Source: Symbiodinium sp. CCMP2592
Taxonomy: Eukaryota; Sar; Dinophyceae; Suessiales; Symbiodiniaceae
Direction of reading: 5' to 3'
Length of the DNA: 64,000 nucleotides
NCBI GenBank assembly: GCA_905221615.1
Contig: CAJNDT010006136.1
Location: forward strand, 1,140,001-1,204,000
The notes under the pieces were generated by a model. It was not told the origin of the DNA and did not search any database. It was given only the letters and a program-made list of their open reading frames with translations. Made by a program: the position numbers and the translations under genes. How positions within the stretch are numbered: the stretch's first letter is position 1; every line of letters starts with the position of its first letter. Positions 18,872-29,856 of this stretch are shown here, one piece after another.

Positions 18872-18964
18872 GGTGGTCAATGCGGTTCTGATCAAGATTA
18901 ACAACGTGTCCGACCGCGAGACGACTTTCAGCTTGAGATTACAAGGGGGGGGGGCCTTGAAGGG

Positions 18965-19235
18965 ATCTACAGGTTTTAGGGTTTAAGGTTTTAGGGTTTC
19001 GGACTACGGTAAGGGCTCTATAGGTTTTGGGGTTATAGGTTGTAGGGTTTCGGATTTAAGGTCTAGGATGTAGAGCTTAAGGTTTAGGGTTTAGGCTTCA
19101 GGGCACCTTTGAGGGATACTAGCTAGGAACTCAGGGCTCCTTCAAGGGATCTATGGGGTTTAGACTCCAAGAATCCTTGAATTAAGGAATATCTAGGATT
19201 AGGGTTCCTTTAAGGGATCTATAAGGTTTAGGGTT
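18965..19235. repeat. Telomere-like and family Z mixture
   Basis: TTTTAGGGTTTAAGG words give way to family Z steps CTTCAAGGGATCTATGGGG and CTTTAAGGGATCTATAAGG. A half U hairpin, GAATTAAGGAATATC, is at 19176. Confidence 0.55.
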
Positions 19236-19340
19236 GAGGGGATTCTGACATCCCTTTGTTAAGGAATATACCTTAGATTATAGTAGGATCCCTTATCTGA
19301 TTTGAGGTATATTCCTTAATCAAGGGATACTGGGTCCTTC
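19236..19340 (+). mobile_element. Family U TIR element
   Basis: TTGTTAAGGAATATACCTTAG pairs with GGTATATTCCTTAATCAAGG. Core TAGTAGGATCCCTTATCTG. Outer CATCCC/GGGATACTGGG ends are imperfect. Confidence 0.78.
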
Positions 19341-19574
19341 AAGGGATGCTACAAAGAATAAGGATACGTTCCTTTCAGGGATGCTAGTTACTCAGTTATG
19401 ATGCACTCTGGTATACTCGAGTATTAAATATAACTAGAATATACTAGTAGTTATAGAGGGTTTCGTAAGGGATACTATGGTTGATGCTTTACTATGGGTG
19501 CTGCTTTGAAGGGATCCGGCTTGGTGCAGTGTTTCCAGGTTGGGGAGGTTTAGGGAGCATCAGCTTTAGGGCAG

Positions 19575-19800
19575 ACCTCCAACCCTAAACCCCTAAAATC
19601 CTAAACCCTGAACCGCTAAATCGTAATCCCTAAGCCCTAAACCCTAATCCTGGCAGGCGAACAAAGAAGGCCGTCAACCTAACTTTAAAACAAACACCCT
19701 AACCCTAAGCCCAAAGCCCTCCTAAACCCCTCCTCAAGCCGTAAACCCTAAACCCTAAACCCTGAACCCCTAAACCCTACACCCCTAAACCATAGCCTTG
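19575..19800. repeat. CCCTAAA-type degenerate tract
   Basis: Broken CCCTAAACCCCTAAAATCC words interspersed with unique sequence. Confidence 0.75.
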
Positions 19801-19934
19801 GGGTCGTCTAATTTGTCTGTTCTGTTATCGCTTGGGTGCAGGGCTTATGCATGTGCTACCTAGACTATAAAAGACCTGCCTGCTGCGGGCTTAAAGTTCA
19901 GGGCTCCTGAATATACTTTCCGTATCTTTACATG

Positions 19935-19998
19935 CATATATATATATATATACAGATACATATATATATATATATATATACATATAAATATAATATAC
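19935..19998. repeat. TA microsatellite
   Basis: Three TA runs separated by CAGATACA and CATATAAA. Confidence 0.9.
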
Positions 19999-20103
19999 AT
20001 GTATGCAATCCTTAAAGACGGGAGGTCTTATGCTTGTTTTAGGAAGGGCCTGCAAGGGTGCACAGGTCGAAAACCTTCGGGCCTGGAACGCTGAACCCCT
20101 TTA

Positions 20104-20279
20104 GCCCTAACGCTCCATGCAATGCAAGGCCAACATGTCTACAGTAAGCTCCATAAAGTTGGAAACCGGATTAAGGCCAAATAGTGCTGGGATTCCCTTT
20201 ACATTACTCTTAAGGATTAGGGCTAGTGAGTTTCCAACTTTTTGGCTTCTACCGTACTACATATAAGCACGTGGAGCTT
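20104..20279 (+). mobile_element. Family C2 element interrupted by family D
   Basis: Left piece CCTAACGCTCCATGCAATGC..GGCCAACATG and right piece CATATAAGCACGTGGAGCTTTAGGG are the two arms of a C2 element. A D element (20141-20256) sits between them. It is a clear nested insertion. Confidence 0.65.
20141..20256 (-). mobile_element. Family D TIR element nested in C2
   Basis: ACAGTAAGCTCCATAAAGTTGG pairs with CCAACTTTTTGGCTTCTACCGTA. TGGGATTCCC and GGCCAAATAGTGC identify family D, here in the inverse orientation to 8398. Flanking TA is present at both ends. Confidence 0.8.
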
Positions 20280-20432
20280 TAGGGTAAGCTTTGGTGCTTG
20301 TCTTCACGCCAGTAGGCCTTCGAGCTTGGCTTGGTTTCAGGGTCCACCTGTAGATTCTTCCTTGACATAAAAAACGTCCGGTTCGAGAGGCCCAACAAAA
20401 ACGTCCGCACTAGGGTTTAGGGTTTAGGGTTT

Positions 20433-20699
20433 TCATGTGTGCATAGGATGTGCTTGAACTGAATTTTCAGCTGCAGCATTGGGCCCGTCGCTTTTCGAAG
20501 ACGGAGTAGGGACATAACAGTCCAAAGGGTGAAGGGTGTAGGAGTCCGCAGTACGTTGCAGATGTATCTGAGTCTGGTGTATAGACTGGTGACCGACTGA
20601 TAGGCAGTTTGTTACAGCACCCTTTCCATCAGACTTGTTCAGCGCTTGGTGTTCGGAAGTAAAAGAGCACAAAGACGGGAGGTATTGTAAAAGTACCAA
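20433..20699 (-). CDS. Open frame in repeat-poor island, unrecognised
   Basis: An 88-codon minus-strand frame with no ATG start (first possible codon TTG), so if real it is an exon rather than a complete gene. Composition is ordinary: HPLDCYVPTPSSKSDGPNAA near its end. The stop is followed by telomere-like AAAACCCTAAACCC. No domain recognised. Confidence 0.15.
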   Translation of the reverse strand: MVLLQYLPSLCSFTSEHQALNKSDGKGAVTNCLSVGHQSIHQTQIHLQRTADSYTLHPLDCYVPTPSSKSDGPNAAAENSVQAHPMHT

Positions 20700-20849
20700 A
20701 GGCTAAACCCTACTTGCGAAAAGTATGCTTCTATTGGCTCCGGTGTTCCCCTATACTTCCAGGGACCTTCTTACTGGGTCCTTACGGGGTCTAGGGCCCT
20801 GACTGTAAGGTCCTTGGAAGCATTGGGTTCAGTTCGGCAGCCCCCAAAC

Positions 20850-20915
20850 CTGATAAACCCTAAACCCTCATAAGCCCAACCCCTAAACCCTAAACCGTAA
20901 ACCCTAAACCCTAGG
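20850..20915. repeat. CCCTAAA tract
   Basis: AAACCCTAAACCGTAAACCC words; a G-rich counterpart lies at 20985-21025, opposite in orientation, about 70 bp away. Confidence 0.75.
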
Positions 20916-21552
20916 ATGATGCTGGTGGTTCGCGTCTTCGCTGGCTTCTTCTTTTGCGACCACAGGAAGGCAGGGGAGTTCGGTTCAGGGTTTAGGGTTT
21001 CAGTTTAGGGTTCAGGCTTTCGTTCTGTTTTGGGAGGGGGCTTGGGAGTATAAGGCGTGTGGATGTACCTGCCACAGAAAAATTCGGAAGAGGGTTCGTG
21101 GTTGGGCGTGAACGTATACGGCTTTCGGGCTGTATCCTTCAAGACAAAGCGTCGGGCTGTTAACAGGCCTACCTGGACCCCTAAAGAAACTACCTTGTTG
21201 GGGTTCCTTAATATGGATTCTTTGTATAAGTCCTTAAAATGGTAGATTCTTCAGGGTCCAGGCACACCCTTAAACGTAGTAGTTTTTGTTGGATGGCCCA
21301 TTTTATGCTTAAGGTCCTTGAACAAGAAGCTACGGTAGCCAAAACAAGGTAGTACATGTAAGGGTCTAGGGTTAGCATCCGGTTTAGGATTTTGGCGTTT
21401 CGGGTTTAGGGTGATTAACTCAGAAGGAGATTCCTCCATGTGGCCGATCTCTAACTCTATTTGGAGCAACTGAGCCTTAGATTGTCCTTAGAATCCCTGA
21501 TCGGCTTAGATGCAAGTTTGGCCCAACACTGTTCTTTGACGTCTCCTTCCCC

Positions 21553-21680
21553 AAAGGCTACATGTAGATATATAGTATATACGGCCCTGAAGTACCCGTA
21601 AACGGAATTGCTTTACGGCATATATACATAGATGTATATATATATATATATATAAATATATTATGAGTACATGGAGCCTG
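21553..21680 (+). mobile_element. Family C2 element with TA expansion
   Basis: AAAGGCTACATGTAGATATATAG and GAGTACATGGAGCCTGT are the arms. Internal GGCCCTGAAGTACCCG and TTGCTTTACGGC are diverged. A (TA)n run at 21636-21652 has grown inside the right half. Confidence 0.65.
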
Positions 21681-21779
21681 TCGGTCATGGTCATGCACGG
21701 AGAATCTCCGAACCTTTCACCCTTGAAAGCCTGGAGACCGCGAATCTCAAGGCCCAGACCAGGGTTTAGCGTAAAGGGT

Positions 21780-21891
21780 ACTTTGAGGTTCATGGGTAGT
21801 TATAAGTAGGATCATGAGTCGGGTAACTATACTTATAACCCATATTAAGGGTCTTATAACCCCATTTATGGCCACCCATCAACCTCCAAGT
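21780..21891 (+). mobile_element. Family A TIR element
   Basis: CTTTGAGGTTCATGGGTAG pairs with GGCCACCCATCAACCTCCAAG. Internal GGGTAACTATACTTATAACC and CATATTAAGGGTCTTATAACC are typical. Full length. Confidence 0.82.
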
Positions 21892-21944
21892 ATGATGCGA
21901 AACTCCAGCCCCGACGCCTGCAAAGCCCTTAAACCTTACAATTC

Positions 21945-22056
21945 ATGTAGGGGTCTTACTAATTAGAATAGGGTTTGGGGCATATTCTATTATTTTTACT
22001 ATAAGATGTACAAAAGAACCCCAAAACCCTATTCCAATTATTGAGGTTCCTACATG
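21945..22056 (+). mobile_element. Family I TIR element, good copy
   Basis: ATGTAGGGGTCTTACTAATTAG pairs with ATTCCAATTATTGAGGTTCC. Inner AATAGGGTTTGGGGCATA/CCCCAAAACCCTATT. The centre TTCTATTATTTTTACTATAAG is AT-rich. Confidence 0.8.
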
Positions 22057-22444
22057 ATACGAAGAGCGACACACCGATGCCTGGAAGCCTGTAAGCTGCA
22101 GACGGTCGAAGGCGGTCGCCTTCCAGATCATCTTCGTTCTGCTGAAAGTGGAATGGCAGCCCCACAACGCTGCAGCTTCTTGCGCACCGATTAGACATGA
22201 ACGATCCCGGGGGTGGCTTCATGCTTTTATTTTCGTGGTTTCGGGTTCGTAGGGCTGGCTGGGTTCAGGCGGTGGGGTAGGTTTGTATTATGAGTCCTAA
22301 CTCTGAGACCCGAACCCCCACACCCTAAGCCCGAAACTAAACCCTAAACCTAAACCTAAAGATACCCGTGCGGCTGGGCTGAACACATCTTTAATCGCAC
22401 AGCTGTTTATGCAGGGTGTTGGATGGCATAGGCGATGCTATCCC

Positions 22445-22532
22445 TCAGGCTCCATGTGCCTATGTAGTTTATGCTCAGGAATTGACGTACGTGCATGTAG
22501 GAACGACTTCTAGGTAGGTACATGGCGCCGTG
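22445..22532 (+). mobile_element. Family C2 TIR element, diverged
   Basis: TCAGGCTCCATGTGCC pairs with GGTAGGTACATGGCGCC. The inner parts are poorly conserved. Confidence 0.5.
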
Positions 22533-23720
22533 GGTTAAGCTACCAATTTTGTCCAGGCTCTCGCAGAGCGTCCGGCGCGGCGTTTTAACCATAGTGCCAC
22601 AGTTCTTGCAGTTTGGCGATTTCAGCACAGAACTGGTCAAACATAAGAAGGGGCTAGCTTGCAGAGTATCGTCTTGCTATGATAGAAGACCCGAAGCACT
22701 AAACCCGAAACCACAAACCCTTGGCCCGTAAAGCCCGAAAATGATTGCTGTGGCTCTTGTTTAGGCTTTGCTGGGAGATGCTTGGTCGCTGTTACTGTGG
22801 TGAGCACTGCCGCCACCACCACGACGACGAATTCTGCTTTCCTTAGTACTACTACTTCCACTCCATTTTCGATGGCGACTGACTGTGACTACATCTAGCT
22901 ATCACGGTTAATTAATCGCCAGCCTAGAGTGCACCAGTGCGTCCTCCACCACACGACAATTAACAAGCAACCCAAGACCCTAAAGCCTAAACGCCTATTC
23001 ATCGTTGCGCATATATAACTAACCCTAAATGCTGGTCCCTAAAGCCCTCTTCATCCACATTCATCCATCTTCATATGTAGCTAACCCTAACTCTAAACCC
23101 TCAAGACCTATTCATCCGTTCTCATATGCGATAGCCCTAAACCCCACGGTGCATCACGGCATGCGTAGCAGTAGCATCCTCAGGTTAATTCGGTGGGCTA
23201 CAGCGAGATGTGGGACGTGATGATCTGGCACACATTTCAGCCGCCCAGCTTTCTGAGGGGTCGGACGGCAGGGTGTTGGGGTGGCTGTCCGGCTGTCCGG
23301 GTTTAGTTTTAGGTTGCGAGCTGTAGGGATTTAAGTTAAGATTTCTTCTGCTTTGTTCTCATGTCGTCCAAATTGCGGACGAAGACGTTGGACGTTCCTT
23401 AAATCCTCGGTTCGAGACTTCGTGACAACTGAAGGGTACGGGGCTTAGGGTTTAGAGTGTCATGGTTTTGGTAGGGTTTTCTGGGCTTGAATTCGAGGAT
23501 GGGCCAGTCAGCATGTGTGCTCGAGCTTAGAATCGCTGCGTGTATGTCGTGAGCCGAAGTCTGACCAAAGGTTACATGAGGGGCTGTTCCGTTTTTGGGG
23601 TTTAGGGCCGGGTTTCGGGTTTAGGGTTCTAGGATGTTCCAGGTACCCACACGCACAGAGACTTGAAACTGTAATCGTTGATCGCTACAAGATGCACCCC
23701 AATGGGGACAATCAGTTCCC
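22533..23720. other. Mostly repeat-poor stretch, no gene recognised
   Basis: This is one of the longest intervals without a TIR element. It holds a few CCCTAAA words (22980-23140, with CCTATTCATC repeated three times between them) and frames of 60-90 codons such as 22861-22637 (minus, Val-rich) and 23515-23784. None shows a domain. GGCTGTCCGGCTGTCC at 23285 is a small direct repeat. Confidence 0.35.
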
Positions 23721-23725
23721 AGGAG

Positions 23726-23837
23726 TACTTGGAGGTTCATGGGTAGTGGTAAGAAGGGTTGCAAGAGGGCTACTATACTTATAACCCATATTATAGGACT
23801 TATAACCCCACTTATAACTACCCATGAACCTCGAAGC
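23726..23837 (+). mobile_element. Family A TIR element
   Basis: TACTTGGAGGTTCATGGGTAG pairs with AACTACCCATGAACCTCGAAG. The internal order is ATACTTATAACCCATATTA, GGACTTATAACCCC. Full length. Confidence 0.85.
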
Positions 23838-23854
23838 AGAAATACTGGACAACC

Positions 23855-23962
23855 TCAAGGACCAAATGACCCTTAAAAGTAGGGGCCCTATACCCAGATA
23901 CTATGAACCCCTATATGGTATATGAACCTTAAACCCTTTTAGGGATCATTTCGTCCTTAAGG
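23855..23962 (+). mobile_element. Family L TIR element
   Basis: CAAGGACCAAATGACCCTTA pairs with TTAGGGATCATTTCGTCCTT. The middle GGGGCCCTATACCCAGATAC..CTATATGGTATATG matches the second copy at 40398 closely. Confidence 0.82.
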
Positions 23963-23972
23963 TAGGGGTTCC

Positions 23973-24055
23973 CAAAGGCTCCATGTACCTTTATAGTAGA
24001 TACTTAAGCCTTAAAGGGGTCCCTATATAGGTACTTTAAGGTACGTCCCTAGGTA
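23973..24055 (+). mobile_element. Family C2 element, right arm truncated
   Basis: AAAGGCTCCATGTACC at the left; ACTTAAGCCTTAAAGGGG and GTCCCTATATAGGTACTTTAAGG inside; it ends at GTACGTCCCTAGG. Confidence 0.6.
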
Positions 24056-24059
24056 TTCC

Positions 24060-25050
24060 TTTTTTTAAGGGATCCCATTCTAAATGCGAGGGTTCCGAAG
24101 TGTAGAGTTTCGGGCTGGGGCACTGAAGCTTCAATTTCGACACCCCCGAAATCCCCAAACCCCAGCTCCTTGACTTTAGGGATTTAGGGTTTAGGGTTCA
24201 GGCTTTAGGGTTTACAACCCACCCAACCCCAATCCCTACACCCGAATCCACAAAGTCATAGACAAGGCAGCTGGTCATTGTCGGCGCGATGTGGACGATC
24301 TGGTTCACTATTGAGCATCCTCGAGCGCAGATGGCTGGGGTAGCTTAAGGTTTTCACGCTGCGGGCACGTCGGTAAGCTTCGAGTCTGATATTTAGTTCC
24401 TTTCGTTTCTTGATCTCCGATGGTCCATAAGATGCGTGTGTGTGGCTTTAGATTCGAGGGCTTTGCAGGATTTGCTTCTTGCATTGGGGATTCTAGAACT
24501 TGGGGGTGTAGGCTTCGCAGGCCTCGTGATGCAAGGATTGACTGTGTTGGCTAGATGTTCGGATATGCAGATTAAGGTGTCGGGATCAACCATAAAACTT
24601 ACCTTTTCAAGGACTTTCATAAGACCCCTAAACCCTAAACCCTAAACCCTAAACAATCATATCGAGGAGCCCTGACAAGGTGGCTTTCTCGGGGTCCAGG
24701 TAATCCTGAATCCTTGGCCTGAGGCCTTGAACCGTCAACCCTGTGATCCAAGGTTTAGGGTTAAGGGTTTAGGGTTTAGGGTTTACGGTTCGCTTCATTC
24801 TGAGCTCTCTTAGAACCGAATACCACTGCCCAAACTTGTCAGTTCTTTTTGTGGCACCATGGACGAAAGCATCTGCACGGTATAGTTGTCAGACGTGGTA
24901 GCCAATTCCATGGGCAAGTTTATGCTGAGGCTCTCGCAGTTATACTAATTCATTTGGAATCCTAAACCCTAAACCCTGCTTACCATGCCGCCAACATCGG
25001 GGGGGTTCGCGGCTTCATCAATACCCTTGCCATCAATCGTAAACGACAAA
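24060..25050. other. Intergenic DNA with telomere-like patches
   Basis: TTTAGGG at 24176-24222 and 24750-24790; CCCTAAA at 24625-24655 and 24958-24976. The two overlapping opposite-strand frames of about 70 codons near 24393-24645 are mirror images of each other and are not distinguishable from chance. Confidence 0.4.
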
Positions 25051-25051
25051 C

Positions 25052-25178
25052 CCTCATAGGAGGCCAAAAGGGGTTTTAGCCTATGGGGGCTTAGTAGGGA
25101 TTAGGGTCCCCATAATAGGGTTCATATCAAGGAATCCCTACCCCAAGAATCTTAACCCCCCTTTTTGGCCTCCCATCA
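25052..25178 (+). mobile_element. Singleton TIR element (family CC)
   Basis: CATAGGAGGCCAAAAGGGG pairs with CCCCCTTTTTGGCCTCCCAT. An inner pair, TAGTAGGGATTAGGG/GGAATCCCTACCCC, flanks a short centre. About 125 bp. Confidence 0.72.
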
Positions 25179-25324
25179 AACCCGAACCAGACCTTCCCTG
25201 TTTCTCGAACCGTGAAGAACCAGTATGCGACAAGTGTCAGACCCCAAGCTTGAAGAACCAGAAATTCTCAAATCGTGAAGAACACACACATAGATACATA
25301 TAGCTTCGCACATGTATACATATG

Positions 25325-25520
25325 TATACATGGTGCGTAAGTATGTATGTACTTACGTATGTATGTATGTATGTATGCATGCATGCATGCATGCATGTAT
25401 GCATGTATGCATGTATGCATGTTTGCATGTATGTATGTATGTATGAATGTGTATGTATGTATGTATGTATGTATGTATGTATGTATGTATTATATATTTA
25501 TAGGGAGAGAGAGAGATGTA
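25325..25520. repeat. TATG/GCAT microsatellite plus short GA run
   Basis: (TATG)n with (GCAT)n in the middle, ending GAGAGAGAGAGATG. All ORFs here are repeat translations. Confidence 0.96.
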
Positions 25521-25559
25521 GTTGCAGAACTGAATCCAGGGAAACAAGAAGTACATAGT

Positions 25560-25705
25560 CACACCAATATATCAATATATCATTATGTATCTATATCTAT
25601 ATATATATAGACACGTGCATGTATGCACCCCTGTGTCTATATATCTATATATATATATATATATATATGGTTATATATATATATGCATATGTACGCATGC
25701 ACGCC
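25560..25705. repeat. TA/ATCT microsatellites
   Basis: (ATATCT), (TA)n at 25597, 25650-25668 and 25672-25684. Confidence 0.85.
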
Positions 25706-25811
25706 AAAGGTATTTCGTGAGGACGCTCGCAGAGCTTCTTGGCCACACAAGTACCCTCAAAAGGTCTTCCTAGAAGGTCCAAGTGCCCAAACCGTATAGG
25801 GTTTGGGTTGA

Positions 25812-25928
25812 ATATAGGAACCTGGTTAAGAAACCTTGGGTCTTTATTTGGGTTCCTTATAATGTAACAATCCGAATAGTTACATCGGGTTATAGGCCCA
25901 GGGTTTCTTAATCAGGTTCCTACATTAG
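25812..25928 (+). mobile_element. Family M TIR element
   Basis: ATAGGAACCTGGTTAAGAAACC pairs with GTTTCTTAATCAGGTTCCTAC. The inner pair TGGGTCTTTATTTGGGTTCC and GGTTATAGGCCCAGG is imperfect. The centre is ATAATGTAACAATCCGAATAG. Confidence 0.82.
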
Positions 25929-25929
25929 G

Positions 25930-26556
25930 GCTTGGGGTTTAGGTTGAAAGCCCAAGTGCCCAAAGATTCTGTGTTGCACATCCTGCTAAACGCCCGTGCA
26001 GATTGTAGAAAAGGCCCTTTCCATGCGCTTCCCCCAAACCCTAAACTTCATAGAAGGCTGGAGTGCAGATTCCTTTCACTCACAGAAGCCCAAACCTCAA
26101 AACGATCCACAACACTTTAGAAGCCGGGTTCCAGCCCTCAAGCGCCTAGCAGAACCCTGAACCCTCAACGCCCTCGATAGAATCCTATTCCCGAAACGCC
26201 CCGACATCATCGACAACGCCCTGACTGGCAGAGTCTTCATCGCAATCTGAGGACTCCGAGTTCATTAGGGCACCCCTACTTAGCCCTACTTCTCAGGAAG
26301 CCAAAAGACAATTGGAAAGCCCTTCAGAAGCCTACGGGACTTGTCCCAGAACCATTTCGGACTTACCGATCCGAGTGAAGGCTCATGGTGCAAAAGAGCG
26401 ACACCGAAGCCTCCTTGCAGGCTGGTATTATTGGCTTGAAACGAATGATTCATGTAACGCGCATATGCGTGTTGTCGCGCGTGTCTGTGTCTGTGTTGCG
26501 TAATGCAACAACATCCTGTAGACCTACACATGTGCCTATGTATCCTAGCCATAGAA
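25930..26556. other. Repeat-poor stretch before the trinucleotide block
   Basis: Few CCCTAAA words. Opposing frames of 60-90 codons at 26286-26552 and 26312-26503 give no recognised product. Confidence 0.3.
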
Positions 26557-27232
<676 letters not shown>

Positions 27233-27536
27233 GGGTGTATAGGACTCACCCTTGACTGGAAGAACGCGTCCTCAGACAGTCTAAAGCCCTGAAGCTCTAA
27301 GCTCCGCCGCAGAGACGTTCAGGCGGTAGGGCCGTAGAGCCCAACAACAGAAGCACATTGACATGAGGATAGGGATATGCCACATTTTTTGCCCCTTGTA
27401 CTGAAGCCCAAAAAGGTGGGGACATCCCTATAACACGCCCGTTGCGAGGCAGCCCGAGCCGTGCTTGCTAGCCAGTGCGATGCCGAAGCCTTCCTCCGAG
27501 AGGCCGGGTCCACGTAGCCAGCCAAATGGTATACTG

Positions 27537-27622
27537 TACTGTGGCCCCAAAGTACCTATATAGGGACTACTTCGGGGCCAAAATATGAACTATTTGGGTA
27601 CATAGTACATAGACCTTTAGTC
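27537..27622 (+). repeat. Family C element, left arm lost
   Basis: GGCCCCAAAGTACCTATATAGG and GGGCCAAAATATGAAC then GGGTACATAGTACATAGACC. The GTACATA is duplicated in the right arm. Confidence 0.6.
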
Positions 27623-28155
27623 TATTATGATTTTGTTTGGATTCGGGTAGGGCTTAGGAACAGCAGATTGGGGCTGTGATCGCCGTGTGGTGTTTGGCGT
27701 TGCTTTTCTTTGTATAGCCCTGGGAAAGGTGGGAAACTTGGGGTGAAGGTAAGGCCTCAAACCTCTAAGCCCCAAATCCTACTAAGGCCTAGGCCCTTAA
27801 CCGGTAACCCCGCATAGCAACCCTTAGAGAACCCATACAATACATCTTTATAACTTAAGCCCAAACTTCCATACCCTGAACCTCACCAGCCGCTCAAGCT
27901 TGAAGCCGATTTTTTGAAGACAGGACCTAACTTTCCAGAACCCTTCTGCGAAGATGGCGCATTTCTTCGGGATGTGCGTTGAAGACCTCAAGGACCTTTT
28001 CAGGGTTCAGGGTTCAACCAAAATAGCCACCCTAAACATCCCTAAACCCTAAACCCCTGGACCCTAAACACTAAACTCTCCTATAAAAGGCCATCATAGT
28101 TTGGGGGTCCAGGCCGGCTTCAGGCTATTAGATTCGGATTCAGGGCTGGGCTTAA
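27623..28155. other. Intergenic DNA
   Basis: Scattered CCCTAAA words at 28020-28075; otherwise no repeat or gene recognised. Confidence 0.3.
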
Positions 28156-28159
28156 ATGA

Positions 28160-28275
28160 CAGTAGAAGCCCAAAAAGTTGGAAACCCAATGGCCCCAATC
28201 CTGAAGAGTAATGTATAGGGAATCCGGGCACTATTTGGCCTTAATCCCGTTTCCAACTTTATGGGGTTTACTCTA
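28160..28275 (+). mobile_element. Family D TIR element
   Basis: ACAGTAGAAGCCCAAAAAGTTGG pairs with CCAACTTTATGGGGTTTACT. Internal CCCCAATCCTGAAGAGTA and GAATCCGGGCACTATTTGG. Full length. Confidence 0.85.
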
Positions 28276-28314
28276 AGGGTGTAGGGGTTTCCCGAATGTC
28301 AGGGTACCTTTCTC

Positions 28315-28356
28315 GGGGTTTAGGGGTTTAGGGTTTAGGGTTTAGGGTTTAGGACA
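28315..28356. repeat. TTTAGGG tract
   Basis: Five near-perfect TTTAGGG units. Confidence 0.85.
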
Positions 28357-28460
28357 TTACTTGACAGGGTGTAGGTTGGGTTCCTTTCTTTCTGCAGGAT
28401 GGAATATCAGCTGCTGAATACTGAATGCAAAGTGATACCCCTGTATAGTCCCAACACAAG

Positions 28461-28576
28461 TAGTCGGAGATTCATGGGTAGTTCCACGTGGGGTTATGAA
28501 TCCCCTATAGAGTATGTGTTCTAACTATAGCTACCCAACCTAAAGCCCCACTGACAACTAACTGAACCTCTGAGTA
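28461..28576 (+). mobile_element. Family A element, degenerate
   Basis: TCGGAGATTCATGGGTAG and ACTAACTGAACCTCTGAG are decayed A arms. The middle keeps GTGGGGTTATGAATCCCC. Confidence 0.5.
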
Positions 28577-28867
28577 AACGGCAACAATAACATAACCCAA
28601 CTCTTAGTCTAGGCCCCTATAATACATGGCGAGCAGGGACTGGGAGTTAGGGCAGGCGCATGATGAAGATTCACCCTAAACCCTGAACCCTGGACCCTAA
28701 ATCCCCAGACGGTCAGATCTGGCTCGTGGGTTTCGTTTTTTTGGGGTTTCGTCGCGGTCTAGGGTTTAGGGGTTTAGGGTTTAGGGGTTCAGGGATCTGT
28801 CTTTGGTTTCCATAGTGAGCTCACATCGTACATCCAACTTGTCCGTGGAGATCTTTGAGCTCAGAGC

Positions 28868-28965
28868 TTCTATGGAAAGAGTTGGAAACCCAATAGCCTC
28901 AATCCTTAAGAGTCATGCATACGGAGCCCCAGCGTTAATTGTCCTTATTCCGATTTCCAACCTGC
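28868..28965 (+). mobile_element. Family D element, outer ends lost
   Basis: GAGTTGGAAACCCAATAGCC and CCGATTTCCAACC with CTCAATCCTTAAGAG inside. The CAGTAGAAGCC termini are absent. The 92-codon frame over 28803-29081 runs through it. Confidence 0.65.
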
Positions 28966-29211
28966 GGCTCATTATACTTCAAAGGTTGCCAAGGAGTTCG
29001 AACAAGGTGGCTACATGGGGTTCGGGATGTGATGTAGAGTTTAGGGTTCAGGGTTTCTGGGCTCTGTCGGTAGTGTTCTGAGATTCGGTGGCGTCCCCTG
29101 CTCCGAAAGGAGGTTTACATTGACAAGATCCATCGTCCAAAACAGCAGCACATAATCGCAAAGGCACTCGCCCGTACACCTGCAGTAGGATCCTAAATCC
29201 TCCCTAAACTC

Positions 29212-29405
29212 TACCTATAGTCTCCATTGTAGTTGCTTTTACTGGTTAACCGGTTTTATGGTTAGGATCTTATAATGGAGTTTTTGATTAACCAAAACAA
29301 GGAACTACAATGGAAACTATAGGTAAAATCTAAGCCCTAAACCATCCGAAGCCTCCTAAACTATGGGAGGCTCATACTCGTAACAGGAGCGCCCTAAACC
29401 CTAAA
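29212..29405 (+). mobile_element. Family E TIR element plus shared 3' flank
   Basis: Element 29212-29325: TACCTATAGTCTCCATTGTAG pairs with CTACAATGGAAACTATAGGTA, core GTTAGGATCTTATAATGG. The 80-bp flank (GAAGCCTCCTAAACTATGG, AGGCTCATACTCGTAACAGG, AGCGCCCTAAACC) recurs after the E copy at 33274. The duplicated unit is therefore larger than the hairpin. Confidence 0.8.
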
Positions 29406-29544
29406 AAACCCTCAAAGCCTAAACCTTAAACCGCGTCCTTGCAGGACAAGTGCTTCCTAGACATCCTTTCCTCTGCGGACCAGGCCGGGACTTTGGTGTC
29501 TAAGGCAGTTTTGACGCTTACCTGGGCCCCAAAGAACTTGCCTT

Positions 29545-29620
29545 TTTTCAACTCATATCATAACCAACCTTTTAAGGACTCTTATCATAACCTACCTTTT
29601 TAAGGACTCATCTCATATCT
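29545..29620. repeat. Family O-like tandem half-arms
   Basis: CTTATCATAACCTACCTTTTTAAGG type words repeat twice with a third, weaker copy (CATATCATAACCAACC). They match the family O right arm. Confidence 0.5.
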
Positions 29621-29629
29621 GGAAACATA

Positions 29630-29748
29630 TACAGTAAACCCCATAAAAATGACCGGATTAGTTCAGGCCAAATAGTGCTGGGATTCCTTATGCGATACTT
29701 TTCTGGATTGCGGCTACTGGGCTTCCAACTTGTTGGCTTCTACTGTAC
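29630..29748 (-). mobile_element. Family D TIR element
   Basis: ACAGTAAACCCCATAAAAATG at left, CCAACTTGTTGGCTTCTACTGTA at right; internal GGCCAAATAGTGCTGGGATTCC. Inverse orientation to 8398. It abuts the N element that follows with almost no spacer. Confidence 0.82.
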
Positions 29749-29749
29749 C

Positions 29750-29856
29750 TGTAGGCTCATACCCTACCACTTTTTTAGGGATCTACTTTTCTTGGAAACA
29801 GATCCTAACCAGAAAACTAGGTATCCAATTAAAGGGGTAGGATATGAGCCTTTAGG
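29750..29856 (+). mobile_element. Family N TIR element
   Basis: GTAGGCTCATACCCTACC pairs with GGGGTAGGATATGAGCCT. The core AGATCCTAACC is flanked by GGGATCTACTTTTC/GGTATCC. Copies lie at 50715 and 60022. Confidence 0.82.

Noticed and set aside
24393-24645. Overlapping plus and minus ORFs of about 70 codons as a possible gene
   Set aside because: The two strands are equally open and both run into CCCTAAA repeats. No composition or start signal favours either.
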